Positions 9,614-19,068 of a stretch of 55,910 nucleotides of DNA are shown one piece after another; positions within the stretch are counted from its first letter, which is position 1; each line of letters opens with the position of its first letter. A model generated the notes under the pieces. That model ran no database searches, was not told where the DNA came from, and was given only the letters and a program-made list of their open reading frames with translations. Origin of the DNA: Actinomadura kijaniata NBRC 14229 (GTDB lineage Bacteria; Actinomycetota; Actinomycetes; Streptosporangiales; Streptosporangiaceae). Made by a program: the position numbers and the translations under genes. The stretch lies in contig NZ_BCQR01000065.1 in assembly GCF_001552175.1 (NCBI RefSeq), positions 1 to 55,910 of the forward strand, given 5' to 3'.

Positions 9614-12600
9614 ATGGCGGCCGGACTGCGCTTTCTGCCCTGGGTCCGCGACGGTGTGGCCCGCGCCGTCACCGGGACCGATCCGCGGACCGGGTCCCTG
9701 CCGCGCGTGCGCGGCGAGGTCCCGCTGCACGTGGAGTTCACCGCCGACGACGGGCGGGTGATCCCCGCCGACACCACCGCGGTGGTCCACGGCCCCGGCG
9801 ACGTCACCGGCCTGGACGAGCGGCAGATCATCCGGAGCTTCCCCGCGCCCGGCACCGACGGCGCGGAGGACACCCTGTTCGCCGCGGTGGAGTTCGACCG
9901 TCCCGACCTGCCCTGGGCGTTCACCCCGGCCCAGGCCGACGGCCAGGGACGGCTGCGTCCCTGGCTGGTCCTGGTCGCCGTCCCGGCCGAGGACGCCGAG
10001 ATGGCCACGCCCGCCGGAGCGCTGCCGACCCTCACCTGCAAGGTCGGCGAGCTGCCGCCGCTGGCCGAGTCGTGGGCGTGGGCACACGCCCAGGTGCTGC
10101 TCACCGGGGACGGCGACGACGTCGCGGCCGTCCTGCGCGACCACCCCGAGCGGTCCCTGTCGCGGCTGGTCTGCCCGCGCCGGCTCCGCGCCGGTACCCG
10201 CTACCACGCGGCCGTGGTCCCCGCCTTCGAGGCGGGCCGGCTGGCGGGTACCGGGGGTCGGCCTCCCCAAACCGGAACGCTGGTGCCCGCCTGGGGCCCC
10301 GAATCGCCCAGGCCCGGCGCGCAGGACGTCGTCGTGCTGCCCGCCTACCACCACTGGTCGTTCACCACCGGCCCGGCCGGCGACTTCGAGTCCCTGGTCC
10401 GCCGGCTCCGCGCCCGGCCGCTGCCGCCGGAGGCCGGCAAGCGGCCCGTGGACGTCTCCGCCCCCGGCGGCGGCCTGCCCGTCACCGCACCCCCGGGCCG
10501 GGAGGGCACCTCGGTGCTCGGCTTCGAGGGCGCCCTGGCCGCACCGTCGATGGAACCCACCGTCTGGGACGAGCAGGTCCGGGCGTCCTGGCGGCAGGTC
10601 ATCGAACTGTTGCTCCAGGACACCGACGAGTGGCTCACCCCGCCGCTGTACGGCGCCGTCCACGCGGACGCCACCGGCCTGCCCGCGGGCGAGCCGGCGT
10701 GGCTGCGCGAGCTGAACCTCGATCCGCGCCACCGGGCCGCCGCCGCGCTCGGCACCGAGGTCGTGCAGCGCCACCAGGAGGAACTGGCCGCGGCCGCGTG
10801 GGAGGCGGCGGCGGCCGTGCGGGACCTGAACGAGCGGCTGCTGCCCGGGCAGGCGGCGCGGGAGGTGTCGGCCGAGCTGCACGCCAAGCGGCTCGACCCG
10901 GAGCGGCCCGGCCGGGCCCTCGGCGATCCGCAGCTGCTCGCCGTCACAGGCCCGGTCCTCGGCGCGGTGGAGGCCCCTTCCGCGAGCGCCGCTCCCGCCG
11001 GAGAAGGACCGTCGGTGGGAGACGAGCTGGCCGACAACGCGGGGCTGCGGGCGGCCACCTCGGTGCCGATGCGCCGGCTGCTGCGGCCCCGCGGCCCCCT
11101 GGCGACGCGCGCTGGCGCCGCGCCCGCCGCGGTGGAACGGCTCGCCACCGGCGAGACGGCCGTCCCGCCCGCCGACGTCCCCGCCGGGGGCGCCCCGTTC
11201 GAGCAGGTGACCGGCCGCCCCCTCGGCACACTGGACGAGGCGTCCCTCCGGGCAGCGATGGCCGACCCCTGGTGGGACGTCACCCGGACCGGCGCGACGG
11301 CCTCCGCGAGTGACCCCACGGCCGCGTCCGACGATGAGTCCCCCGCGGTGTCGGACGACGTGGCGCGGACGGTCGCCTCGTCGGGCGGGGACATGGTGCA
11401 GGGCCGGTTCTTCATCGCCACCGACGACGGCCACCTGTTCGAGCGCCGGTGGATCGAGGGCCGCTGGCTGTGGCTGGACCACGGCCGGCCGCCGAGCGGC
11501 GCGGCCGTGATCTCCCACGGCGTGGCGCTGGGCGACGGCGGGCGGCTCGGTGTGCTGGTCCGCGTGGCCGACGGGAGGCTGTGGGAGCGGCGCTGGGACC
11601 GGCTGCCGGGGATCTGGGTGTGGGAGGACCGCGGATCCCCGCCGGGCGGCCTGCGCAGCGACCCGCACGCCCACGGCACCAGCGTCTACGTGATCGGCGG
11701 CGACCGTGGCCTGCACGCCTGCGACTTCGATCCCGCGACCTCCACCTGGACGTGGCGGGAGCTCGGCAAGCCCTCCACCATCAGCCCCAAGGAGCTGGCC
11801 GTTGGCCCGCTCGCGACCCGCAGCCGCGACTTCATCTACGTGAAGACCAACCTCGGGGGGCTCCACGCGTGCGTCCGGCAGTCGAGCCCCCCGATCTGGC
11901 TCGACCTCAAGGTCGGGGACGGCGCCGTGCCGCTGATCAACGGCAACCTCTCGGCCGCCCATCCGGGCTACGCCGGCTTCCGGGGCATGGCCTACGCCTC
12001 CACGGACGGCCACCTGATCCTCACCCGCGGCGACCTGCGTCCGATCCGGAACTTCTGGACGCCCTACGACGGCACGTCGGTGGTGTCGGTGGCGCGGCAG
12101 AGCGGCAAGGACTCCCACGGCCGTTCCACCATCGGCGTGCTCGTGGTCCCCGGCAACGACCCCGACGACGTGTCGCTGTGCCGGCTCGACCACGCCATCG
12201 ACGACCAGTGGAACTGGAGCGGCACGCGGCTGCGCCCGCCGGCCGGCGGGCTGTCGCTGTGGCAGCCCGGCCCGGTCGTTCAGCGGGCGGGGCGCGACAC
12301 CGAGCTGTTCGCCGTCACGACCGACGGACGGATGGTGTCGGTCGACCACAACGCCCAGTGGACAGATCACGGTTTCCCCCGGGACGTGCGGGGCACCGGC
12401 GCCCCCGACGCCGTCCCTCCGGCCGAGACGCGGTGGGCGGCCCGCGTCGGCCTGTTCTCGTCCCTGATCGTCGCCGACTTCTCCCGAGAGGGCGGCGCCG
12501 GGCGCGTCCGGCACCGGGTCGCGCACGGCTTCGACGCCGACGGGCGGCTCGGCGGGTTCTCCGCCGCCCGCACCGGCCCCGACTTCGGCGGCATGCAGGT

Positions 12601-14566
12601 GGGGGTGATGGCGGTGGCGGTGGGACGGATCACCGCGTCCGGTCCGCAGGCCATGGTGGTGCTGGGCACCGATCTCGGCGGCGTCACCTACCAGGTCGGC
12701 TTCGACCTGGACGCCGAGGGCGTGCCCGCCCGCTGGGGCCCGCCGCGCCCCGTGCACGACCCGTTCGGCACCGTCATGAGCGGCGCCGACATCGCGCTGG
12801 CCGACCTGGACGGCGACGGCCGGGCCGAACTGGTCCTCGTCTACACCTCCGGCGACAGGATCTGCTACCGGATCGGCTGGCGGCTGTCCGACGACGGCGC
12901 CGTCACCGGCGGCTGGGGCGACACGGTGACGCTGCCCTACACCGTCGGCGGGCTCGGCGACGTGGCGGTCGACGTCGCCGACCTCGGCCAGGACCTGCGG
13001 CCCGACCTGGTGGTGCTGTGGACCGGCTGGAACGAGTGGGGCCGCGTCGTCGCCAGGTACGGCTTCGGCCGGACGCTGAACCGCCGCGGCGTCGTCCTCG
13101 GCGGCTGGAGCGAGCCCGTCACCGTCCCGGAGGACCGGGAGGCCGGCTGGGAGCACGGAGCGGGGATCGTCGTCGCCGACTTCAGCGGAACCCGCCGCCC
13201 CGACCTGCTGGTCTACCGCGTCGGGGCGACCGCCGACGGCAACGACGCCGCCTACCGCATCGGATTCGACCTCGATCCCGACGGGTCCGCCACCGGCTGG
13301 AGCGAGTCGCGCCCGGTCGAGCGGCTGCCCGGCGCGTCGGTCCGCGGCGGCGGCGTCGCGCTCGCCGACCTGCGGCCGAGCCTGGTCGCCGACCGCGCCG
13401 CCATGGGCGACGACTTCATGAAGGCGGCGCTGCGGCACCAGCGGTACCTCGCCCCCGCCCAGGCCCTCGCCCGGGACGCGCGCGGCGCGACCGTGCCGGT
13501 CGGCGCCACGGCGGCGGCCGTCCGCGACCGGCTCCGGCCGGAGCGGACGGTGCCGCGCAAGGTGCTGGCCGGCCTGACGCTCGGGGACGGGCCGCTCGCC
13601 GAGGCGATCCCCGACACCGGCGACCCGCTGCGGCGGCTGCTCGCGGGCGTGTCGTTCGCCGTGCCCGCCTACGAGCTGCTGCGCGGCCTGTCGCAGGAGA
13701 ACGTCGTCCCCGGCCTGTCGGAGGTGACGCCCGAGACGCTGACCGCGCTGGCGGCGAACCCGCGCTTCATCGAGGCGTTCATGGTGGGCCTGAACCACGA
13801 GACGAGCCGGGAGATGCTCTGGCGGGAGTTCCCCGCCGACCCGCGCAACACCTGGTTCCGGCAGTTCTGGGACGTGCGGAACGCGGTCTCGGCCGGCGCG
13901 CCGCTGACCGACATCCCGCCGCTCACCGACCCCGCGTGGGGCACCGGGCCGCTCGGCTCCCACCTCACCGCGGTCGGCGCGCCGGGGGAGCGGTCGCTGA
14001 TCCTCGTCGTCCGCGGCGAGGTGCTGCGCCGCTACCCCGCCACCGCCGTCACGATGCGCGCGGCGACCTGGACGGCGGCCGGGCGGCGCGACGTCACGGG
14101 TCCGGACGTGCTGCCGATCTTCCACGCCCGGCTGGAGCCCGACCTGCTGCTGTTCGGCTTTCCGCTGACGGCCGAGCAGGCCCGCGGCGACGCCGACCCG
14201 GACGCCGGGAGGCCCGGCCACTTCTTCCTGCTGCGCGAGCAGCCCACCGCGCCGCGCTTCGGCGTGGACGGCCCACCCGGCGACTGGGTGCCGGGCACGC
14301 CCTGGTCGGGAGCCCACTGGGACGACCTGCACTGGGGCCATCTCCCGGCGGACGCGCTGTTCCTGTCGCCGGGCGCGGGGGGCTTCGGCACCGAGCCGCT
14401 GGACGGCGCGGTGTTCGGCCGCAACGCCGCCGACATGGCCCGCGTCGCCCTGCAACGTCCCGCGCTCGTCGCCCGGCACGCGAGCGACCTGCTGCCCGCC
14501 GAGCCGGAGCCGGCCGCCCTCGCCGGAGCCGCCGGAACCCTGCGAGCCCCTGGAGCCCTCGGATGA
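9614..14566 (+). CDS. Multidomain protein: PLL-like propeller, FG-GAP/VCBS-like repeats, unknown C-terminal domain
   Basis: This 1650-aa protein starts one base after the previous stop, with GGAGGTG upstream. Residues 1 to about 590 have no assignment. About 594-920 contain repeated blades (GRFFIATDDGHLFERRW, GVLVRVADGRLWERRW, VVSVDHNAQWTDHG) typical of PLL-type lectin-like propellers. About 950-1250 are FG-GAP/VCBS-type repeats with calcium-loop motifs ADLDGDGRAELVLVY, VADLGQDLRPDLVVLW and VVADFSGTRRPDLLVY. The last 300 residues (AANPRFIEAFMVGLNHE, LWREFPADPRNTWFRQFWD, HWDDLHWGHLPADALF) look like a conserved domain of unknown function. Propeller and calcium-loop repeats usually mediate binding to sugars or proteins outside the cytoplasm, yet there is no signal peptide. 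The stop overlaps the next ATG (ATGA). Confidence 0.7.
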   Translation: MAAGLRFLPWVRDGVARAVTGTDPRTGSLPRVRGEVPLHVEFTADDGRVIPADTTAVVHGPGDVTGLDERQIIRSFPAPGTDGAEDTLFAAVEFDRPDLPWAFTPAQADGQGRLRPWLVLVAVPAEDAEMATPAGALPTLTCKVGELPPLAESWAWAHAQVLLTGDGDDVAAVLRDHPERSLSRLVCPRRLRAGTRYHAAVVPAFEAGRLAGTGGRPPQTGTLVPAWGPESPRPGAQDVVVLPAYHHWSFTTGPAGDFESLVRRLRARPLPPEAGKRPVDVSAPGGGLPVTAPPGREGTSVLGFEGALAAPSMEPTVWDEQVRASWRQVIELLLQDTDEWLTPPLYGAVHADATGLPAGEPAWLRELNLDPRHRAAAALGTEVVQRHQEELAAAAWEAAAAVRDLNERLLPGQAAREVSAELHAKRLDPERPGRALGDPQLLAVTGPVLGAVEAPSASAAPAGEGPSVGDELADNAGLRAATSVPMRRLLRPRGPLATRAGAAPAAVERLATGETAVPPADVPAGGAPFEQVTGRPLGTLDEASLRAAMADPWWDVTRTGATASASDPTAASDDESPAVSDDVARTVASSGGDMVQGRFFIATDDGHLFERRWIEGRWLWLDHGRPPSGAAVISHGVALGDGGRLGVLVRVADGRLWERRWDRLPGIWVWEDRGSPPGGLRSDPHAHGTSVYVIGGDRGLHACDFDPATSTWTWRELGKPSTISPKELAVGPLATRSRDFIYVKTNLGGLHACVRQSSPPIWLDLKVGDGAVPLINGNLSAAHPGYAGFRGMAYASTDGHLILTRGDLRPIRNFWTPYDGTSVVSVARQSGKDSHGRSTIGVLVVPGNDPDDVSLCRLDHAIDDQWNWSGTRLRPPAGGLSLWQPGPVVQRAGRDTELFAVTTDGRMVSVDHNAQWTDHGFPRDVRGTGAPDAVPPAETRWAARVGLFSSLIVADFSREGGAGRVRHRVAHGFDADGRLGGFSAARTGPDFGGMQVGVMAVAVGRITASGPQAMVVLGTDLGGVTYQVGFDLDAEGVPARWGPPRPVHDPFGTVMSGADIALADLDGDGRAELVLVYTSGDRICYRIGWRLSDDGAVTGGWGDTVTLPYTVGGLGDVAVDVADLGQDLRPDLVVLWTGWNEWGRVVARYGFGRTLNRRGVVLGGWSEPVTVPEDREAGWEHGAGIVVADFSGTRRPDLLVYRVGATADGNDAAYRIGFDLDPDGSATGWSESRPVERLPGASVRGGGVALADLRPSLVADRAAMGDDFMKAALRHQRYLAPAQALARDARGATVPVGATAAAVRDRLRPERTVPRKVLAGLTLGDGPLAEAIPDTGDPLRRLLAGVSFAVPAYELLRGLSQENVVPGLSEVTPETLTALAANPRFIEAFMVGLNHETSREMLWREFPADPRNTWFRQFWDVRNAVSAGAPLTDIPPLTDPAWGTGPLGSHLTAVGAPGERSLILVVRGEVLRRYPATAVTMRAATWTAAGRRDVTGPDVLPIFHARLEPDLLLFGFPLTAEQARGDADPDAGRPGHFFLLREQPTAPRFGVDGPPGDWVPGTPWSGAHWDDLHWGHLPADALFLSPGAGGFGTEPLDGAVFGRNAADMARVALQRPALVARHASDLLPAEPEPAALAGAAGTLRAPGALG

Positions 14567-17500
14567 CCCGATCACTGACCGACCAGGCCCCGGCGACCGA
14601 CCAGGCCGCGGGCTGGTCGCTGTCCACGCGGTACCCGGTGACGCTGCTGCCCGTCCGCCTGGAGACCAGGTTCGACGGCACCCGGCTGCTCGTCCGGGTC
14701 TACCCCGACCAGATCCACGTCGACTCGCACGAGGCCGAGCTGACCGCCGCGGAACGGCAGGCGGGCCGCCGTTACTGGGAGGGCGCCGGCACGTCCGAGG
14801 CATGGGAGGAGCTCGTCCGGTACCACGGCGCGCCCCGCGCGACCTGGATCGCCCGGGTGATGCAGCCGGACGCCACCGGCGACTTCCCCGACCCCCTCGA
14901 TCGCACCGGCACCTGGACGCGGGCACCGCTCGCCCGGGCGATGCCCACCCGCTGGAGGTTCTTCGCCCGTTTCGCCGGGGGACGGGCCATCGAGGCGGAC
15001 TTCCCCCACGAGGTGCGGGCGGACCTGGCGGTCGGCCCGTCGCCCACCGGGTCCCAGGACGGCGCGGAGGACGGCGCGGCCCGCCCGCTCACCGACGAGG
15101 ACCCTCCGGTCGACGAGGGCATGCGGTGGCTGGTCGACTTCCCGGCCGCGGTGGACGCCGGGATGGCGGCCGTCATCGAGGGCGTCACCGAGCACGTCGA
15201 GTTCCTCGCCGTGTATGGCGTGGACGAGGGCGCCACCCCGGCGCGGGGCGCCACCATCCTGTCGGAGCTGCTGGAGGCGCAGGCCGCGACGGCCGGGCTC
15301 GGCTTCGTCCCGCCCGGCACCCCGACCAACAACACCGAGACCGCGTCCAGCGGCTACGCGCCCCGGTCGCGCGAGGCGGCGCTCTCGGCGCGGGTGACCG
15401 GGACGCCCGCGACGGCGGCCCGCCCGGAGAGCGCGGCGGCGCTGCTCGCGGACGCACTGGGCCTCCCGCTGACCCCTCCGGACGGCGACGTCCTGGCACG
15501 GACGCGGTGCGGCCCCGTCCCGTCCGGGGCGGCCACCGCGCTCGGCCGCGCCCCGAACGGCTCCGACGACCTGCGTCTTCCCGGAGCCGAGGTGCGGCGG
15601 CTGCTCTGGCCGGTCGGGCTCGACTACCTCGTCCGCCACCTGATGGACGGCGCGCAGGTGGGCTGGACCGCCGACCTTCCCGCCATCCGCTCGCACTTCG
15701 TCTCCCACGTCCACCCCGACGGGCCGCTGCCGACGCTGCGCGTGGGCGCCCAGGTCTACGGGATGCTGCCCGTCGCGGCGATGGCCCGGTGGAAGCCCGG
15801 CGGCCCGGGCGAGGCGAGGGCGGTCGGCCTGCTCGTCCGGCTGCTGAACCGGGTGTGGGCGCGGTCGCCGGTGCCGCGCGTCCGCCCCGGCCTCGACGAC
15901 CCCGACGGCGTCATGCTCGACATCCTGGCCACCGACGCGCTCCCGCGCGAGATGCGGGTGCGCGGCATGCTGGGCAACGAGTACATCGCCTGGCTGTGGC
16001 GGTTCGCCCGCCTGGAACTCGGCGGCGGCTGGCGCGAGCAGGTGGCCGGACCGTCCCGGGAGCTGTTCACCGACCTCGAACTCGCGACGGCCGACGATCC
16101 GCGGCTGGCCACGGCGGTCTTCGCCGACAAGTCGATCCGGCTGGGCACGCCGGTGGCGGGCGCCGACCGGGCGGCGATCCGGGCGTACCTGACGGAACTG
16201 GCCGCGCCGGGGCTGCGCGCCGACCAGGTCCCCGTGCCGCCCGGCCCGGTGCCGCTCTTCCGGCGGCTGCTGCGGGCGGCGCTGCTGGGGGAGCACTCCA
16301 ACGCCGCCGGGCTGATCGAGGGCGTCGGGCAGATCCCCGACCCCGAGCTGGTGGACATCTTCCCCCGCGAGGTGACCTCGACGCTGGCGAGGCGCCTCGC
16401 CCAGCCGTTCCCGCTGCCCGGCGGCGGAACCGACCCGGCGCTGACGGTCGGTGACTACCTCGCCGCCGCCCGGCGGCCGGACGACGGGCGGCACGCGACC
16501 GTCACCGCCGGGATCCGGGAGTTCCGCGCCGCCCTCGACCGGCTGGTGCGGCTCGACGTCGCTCCCGAACGCCTGGAACGCGAGGTGGCGGGGACACTGG
16601 CCCTGACCGCGCACCGGCTGGACGCCTGGATCACCTCGTTCCCCGCGCGCCGGCTGGAACGGCTCGTCCGGGAGCGCCCCGCCGGGGAGGCCGCCGGGAC
16701 GCACATCGGTGGCTACGGGTGGGTCTGCGACCTGACGCCGCCCTCGGGCACGAGGGACCAGGTGCCGCTGCCCGACGGGGTTCCGGAGGGGGCGCTCCAC
16801 CCGGCGCCCGACGGCGCCGGGCACGTGCACGCGCCCTCGCTCGCCCAGGCCGTCACGGCGGCCGTGCTGCGCAGCGGCTGGCGCTCCCACGGCGGCGGGA
16901 ACGCCGTCCCCGGGGGCGCCGCTCCCGCCGAGGAAGCGGGCAATCCGCTGGCCATCGACCTGACGTCGCGGCGGGTGCGGCTGGCCGAGCAGCTCATCGC
17001 CGGCGTCCGCGCCGGGCAGCCCCTCGGCCTGCTGCTCGGCTACCGGTTCGAACGCGGCCTGCACGAGCACCCCGACGGGCCCCTCGACCAGCACCTGCCG
17101 CTGTTCCGGGCCGCCGCGCCCGTCCGCGCGCACACCGTCACCCCCGACGGGACCGCGGAACCGGCCGTCGAGTCGACCGCGGTGACCGACGGGCTGGAAC
17201 TGCACCGGCTGTACCGCGCGGGCGACCTGACGGCCGAGCTCGCGTCGCTTCCCTCCGGCGACCGGACGGCGGTCGAGGAGATCCTGGCCGACGTCGCCGG
17301 CGCGCTCGACGCGGTCGGGGACGCGCTGCTCGCCGAAGGCGTCCACCAGATCGCCCAGGGCAACGCCACGCGGGCCGCCGCCGCCCTCGACGCCTCCGCG
17401 CACGGCGCGAGCACCCCGCCGGAGCTCCAGTTCTGCCGCACGGCCGACAACGGCGCGGCGGTCACCCACCGGGTGCTCCTGCTGTTCAACCACGACGCCC

Positions 17501-19068
17501 GGTTCGACAAGCTGCGCTGGGGGGCCGGCGTCACCGACCAGCCACGGGTCGTCGCGGCGGCCCCCGCCGACGCGGTCGCCACCGCTCTGCTGCCGCCGAA
17601 CTGGCGGGTCAGGTGGCGCAACACCTGGCGGTCCCCGGACGGGACGACCAGCCTCGTCCAGCCGCCGCTCAGCCTCGACTACCTGCAGATCCCCGCCATC
17701 GACCACATCGCCGCCCCGGTCCGGGGCGCGCGTCCGGACACCGGGGCCGAGCTGGAGCGGCGCATCGAGGCGGCCGCCTGGGCGCGCCGCGACACGGCGA
17801 GGATCGGCGCGGACTGGACGCTGGAGCCCGGCTTCGAGCGGGATCCCGGATGGCCGTACGACCAGGTGTCGCTCGCCGAGTTCCTGGAGGCCGCCTCGGC
17901 GGTGCGCCGGCTGCTCACGCAGTCCCGGCAGCTGGAGGCCGCCGACCTCCTCGGTCCCGACTCCGCCGCCGAGACCGGGTTCGACCAGGCCACCCGCAAC
18001 CGCGCCGACTTCGCCTGGCAGCTCGTCGGCACGGCCATCACCGGCCTGGCCGGGGCCAACGACACCGCGGTGCGCCCGGCCCTGCGGACCGCCGCCGGGT
18101 TCGGCGTGCTCGGCGCGGTCGCCCCGCCGCCGCGCGCCGGCACCGCGCAGCAGGTCCTGGAGCAGGCCGCGTCGGCGCGGACGGAGCTCCGGCAGCGCAG
18201 GCTGGCGCACTGCCGGCTGGTCGCCGAGTTCCGGGAACGCCCGCTGACCTGCACGGCGGAGGCGTGCGGCTGCGCCATCGCCGACTTCGACCTCCCGGCG
18301 GGCCCACCGGCGCGGCGCCGCGAGTTCCAGGCCGCCCGGCTCAGGGCGCTGTTCGGCCAGGACCTTCCCGTCCTGCAGTCCGTCGCGGTGCCCGGCCCGC
18401 TCCCGCTCGCCGCCGCGCTCGCGGCCGGGTTGGAGGGCGGCTCCGCGCGCGCCGTCCGGCGCTGGCTGGCCAAGTACGGCCGGGTGCGGCCGAAGCTGGC
18501 GAACCTCCACAAGGCGCTGATCTACACCGAGGCCCTGACCGGGGTCGGCGCGACCGCCGTGCCCGCCACGGTCCGCGCCGTCCAGCTCCCCTGGAAACCG
18601 GGCGACCGGTGGGCCGGGGAGAACCCGCCCGACGGGGACGTCGTCTCCATGGTGGTCGTCACGCTCGGGGACCTGGACCTCACCCGGCCCGTGTCGGGTC
18701 TCGTCGTGGACGAGTGGACCGAGGCCGTCCCGGCCGCCCGGCAGACGACCGGGCTGGCCTTCGAGCATGACGCCCCCGGCGCCGCCGCGCCACAGGCCGT
18801 GCTGGTCGCCGTGCCCGCCGACGACGCGCCCACCTGGGATCCGGACGCCATCCTGCAGACGCTCAACTGGGCCTTCGCCCTGACCCGGACCCGCGCCGCC
18901 GACCTCGACTCGCTCGGCGCGGCCGGGCAGATCCTGCCCGCCGCCTACTTCCCGGTGAACATGGCCGAACCGCAGACGTCGACCGACTTCGTCCCGGACG
19001 CGCCGGACCCCGCCGCCACCACGGCATCGGCCACCACGGAGCCGGCCACCACGGAGGGAACCAGATGA
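14563..19068 (+). CDS. Giant conserved protein of unknown function (LPVRLETRF type)
   Basis: This 1501-aa protein starts at an ATG overlapping the previous stop (ATGA). It opens with WSLSTRYPVTLLPVRLETRF followed by LLVRVYPDQIHVDSHEAELT, a signature I associate with uncharacterised large proteins in several phyla, although I know no function for them. The body is mixed helix and strand with no recognisable catalytic motif. The C-terminus (about residues 1370-1480) contains VVDEWTEAVPAARQTTGLAF and PAAYFPVNMAEP. There is no signal peptide and no membrane segment. Position and coupling suggest a scaffold partner of the flanking proteins; that is inference only. Confidence 0.65.
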   Translation: MTRSLTDQAPATDQAAGWSLSTRYPVTLLPVRLETRFDGTRLLVRVYPDQIHVDSHEAELTAAERQAGRRYWEGAGTSEAWEELVRYHGAPRATWIARVMQPDATGDFPDPLDRTGTWTRAPLARAMPTRWRFFARFAGGRAIEADFPHEVRADLAVGPSPTGSQDGAEDGAARPLTDEDPPVDEGMRWLVDFPAAVDAGMAAVIEGVTEHVEFLAVYGVDEGATPARGATILSELLEAQAATAGLGFVPPGTPTNNTETASSGYAPRSREAALSARVTGTPATAARPESAAALLADALGLPLTPPDGDVLARTRCGPVPSGAATALGRAPNGSDDLRLPGAEVRRLLWPVGLDYLVRHLMDGAQVGWTADLPAIRSHFVSHVHPDGPLPTLRVGAQVYGMLPVAAMARWKPGGPGEARAVGLLVRLLNRVWARSPVPRVRPGLDDPDGVMLDILATDALPREMRVRGMLGNEYIAWLWRFARLELGGGWREQVAGPSRELFTDLELATADDPRLATAVFADKSIRLGTPVAGADRAAIRAYLTELAAPGLRADQVPVPPGPVPLFRRLLRAALLGEHSNAAGLIEGVGQIPDPELVDIFPREVTSTLARRLAQPFPLPGGGTDPALTVGDYLAAARRPDDGRHATVTAGIREFRAALDRLVRLDVAPERLEREVAGTLALTAHRLDAWITSFPARRLERLVRERPAGEAAGTHIGGYGWVCDLTPPSGTRDQVPLPDGVPEGALHPAPDGAGHVHAPSLAQAVTAAVLRSGWRSHGGGNAVPGGAAPAEEAGNPLAIDLTSRRVRLAEQLIAGVRAGQPLGLLLGYRFERGLHEHPDGPLDQHLPLFRAAAPVRAHTVTPDGTAEPAVESTAVTDGLELHRLYRAGDLTAELASLPSGDRTAVEEILADVAGALDAVGDALLAEGVHQIAQGNATRAAAALDASAHGASTPPELQFCRTADNGAAVTHRVLLLFNHDARFDKLRWGAGVTDQPRVVAAAPADAVATALLPPNWRVRWRNTWRSPDGTTSLVQPPLSLDYLQIPAIDHIAAPVRGARPDTGAELERRIEAAAWARRDTARIGADWTLEPGFERDPGWPYDQVSLAEFLEAASAVRRLLTQSRQLEAADLLGPDSAAETGFDQATRNRADFAWQLVGTAITGLAGANDTAVRPALRTAAGFGVLGAVAPPPRAGTAQQVLEQAASARTELRQRRLAHCRLVAEFRERPLTCTAEACGCAIADFDLPAGPPARRREFQAARLRALFGQDLPVLQSVAVPGPLPLAAALAAGLEGGSARAVRRWLAKYGRVRPKLANLHKALIYTEALTGVGATAVPATVRAVQLPWKPGDRWAGENPPDGDVVSMVVVTLGDLDLTRPVSGLVVDEWTEAVPAARQTTGLAFEHDAPGAAAPQAVLVAVPADDAPTWDPDAILQTLNWAFALTRTRAADLDSLGAAGQILPAAYFPVNMAEPQTSTDFVPDAPDPAATTASATTEPATTEGTR

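Noticed and set aside
6070..10104. A 1344-residue minus-strand open frame (and similar ones at 1883-5080, 9401-14926, 14572-18768)
   Set aside because: These are mirror images of the plus-strand coding frames, created by strong G/C third-position bias. They have no domain, ribosome site or plausible composition.
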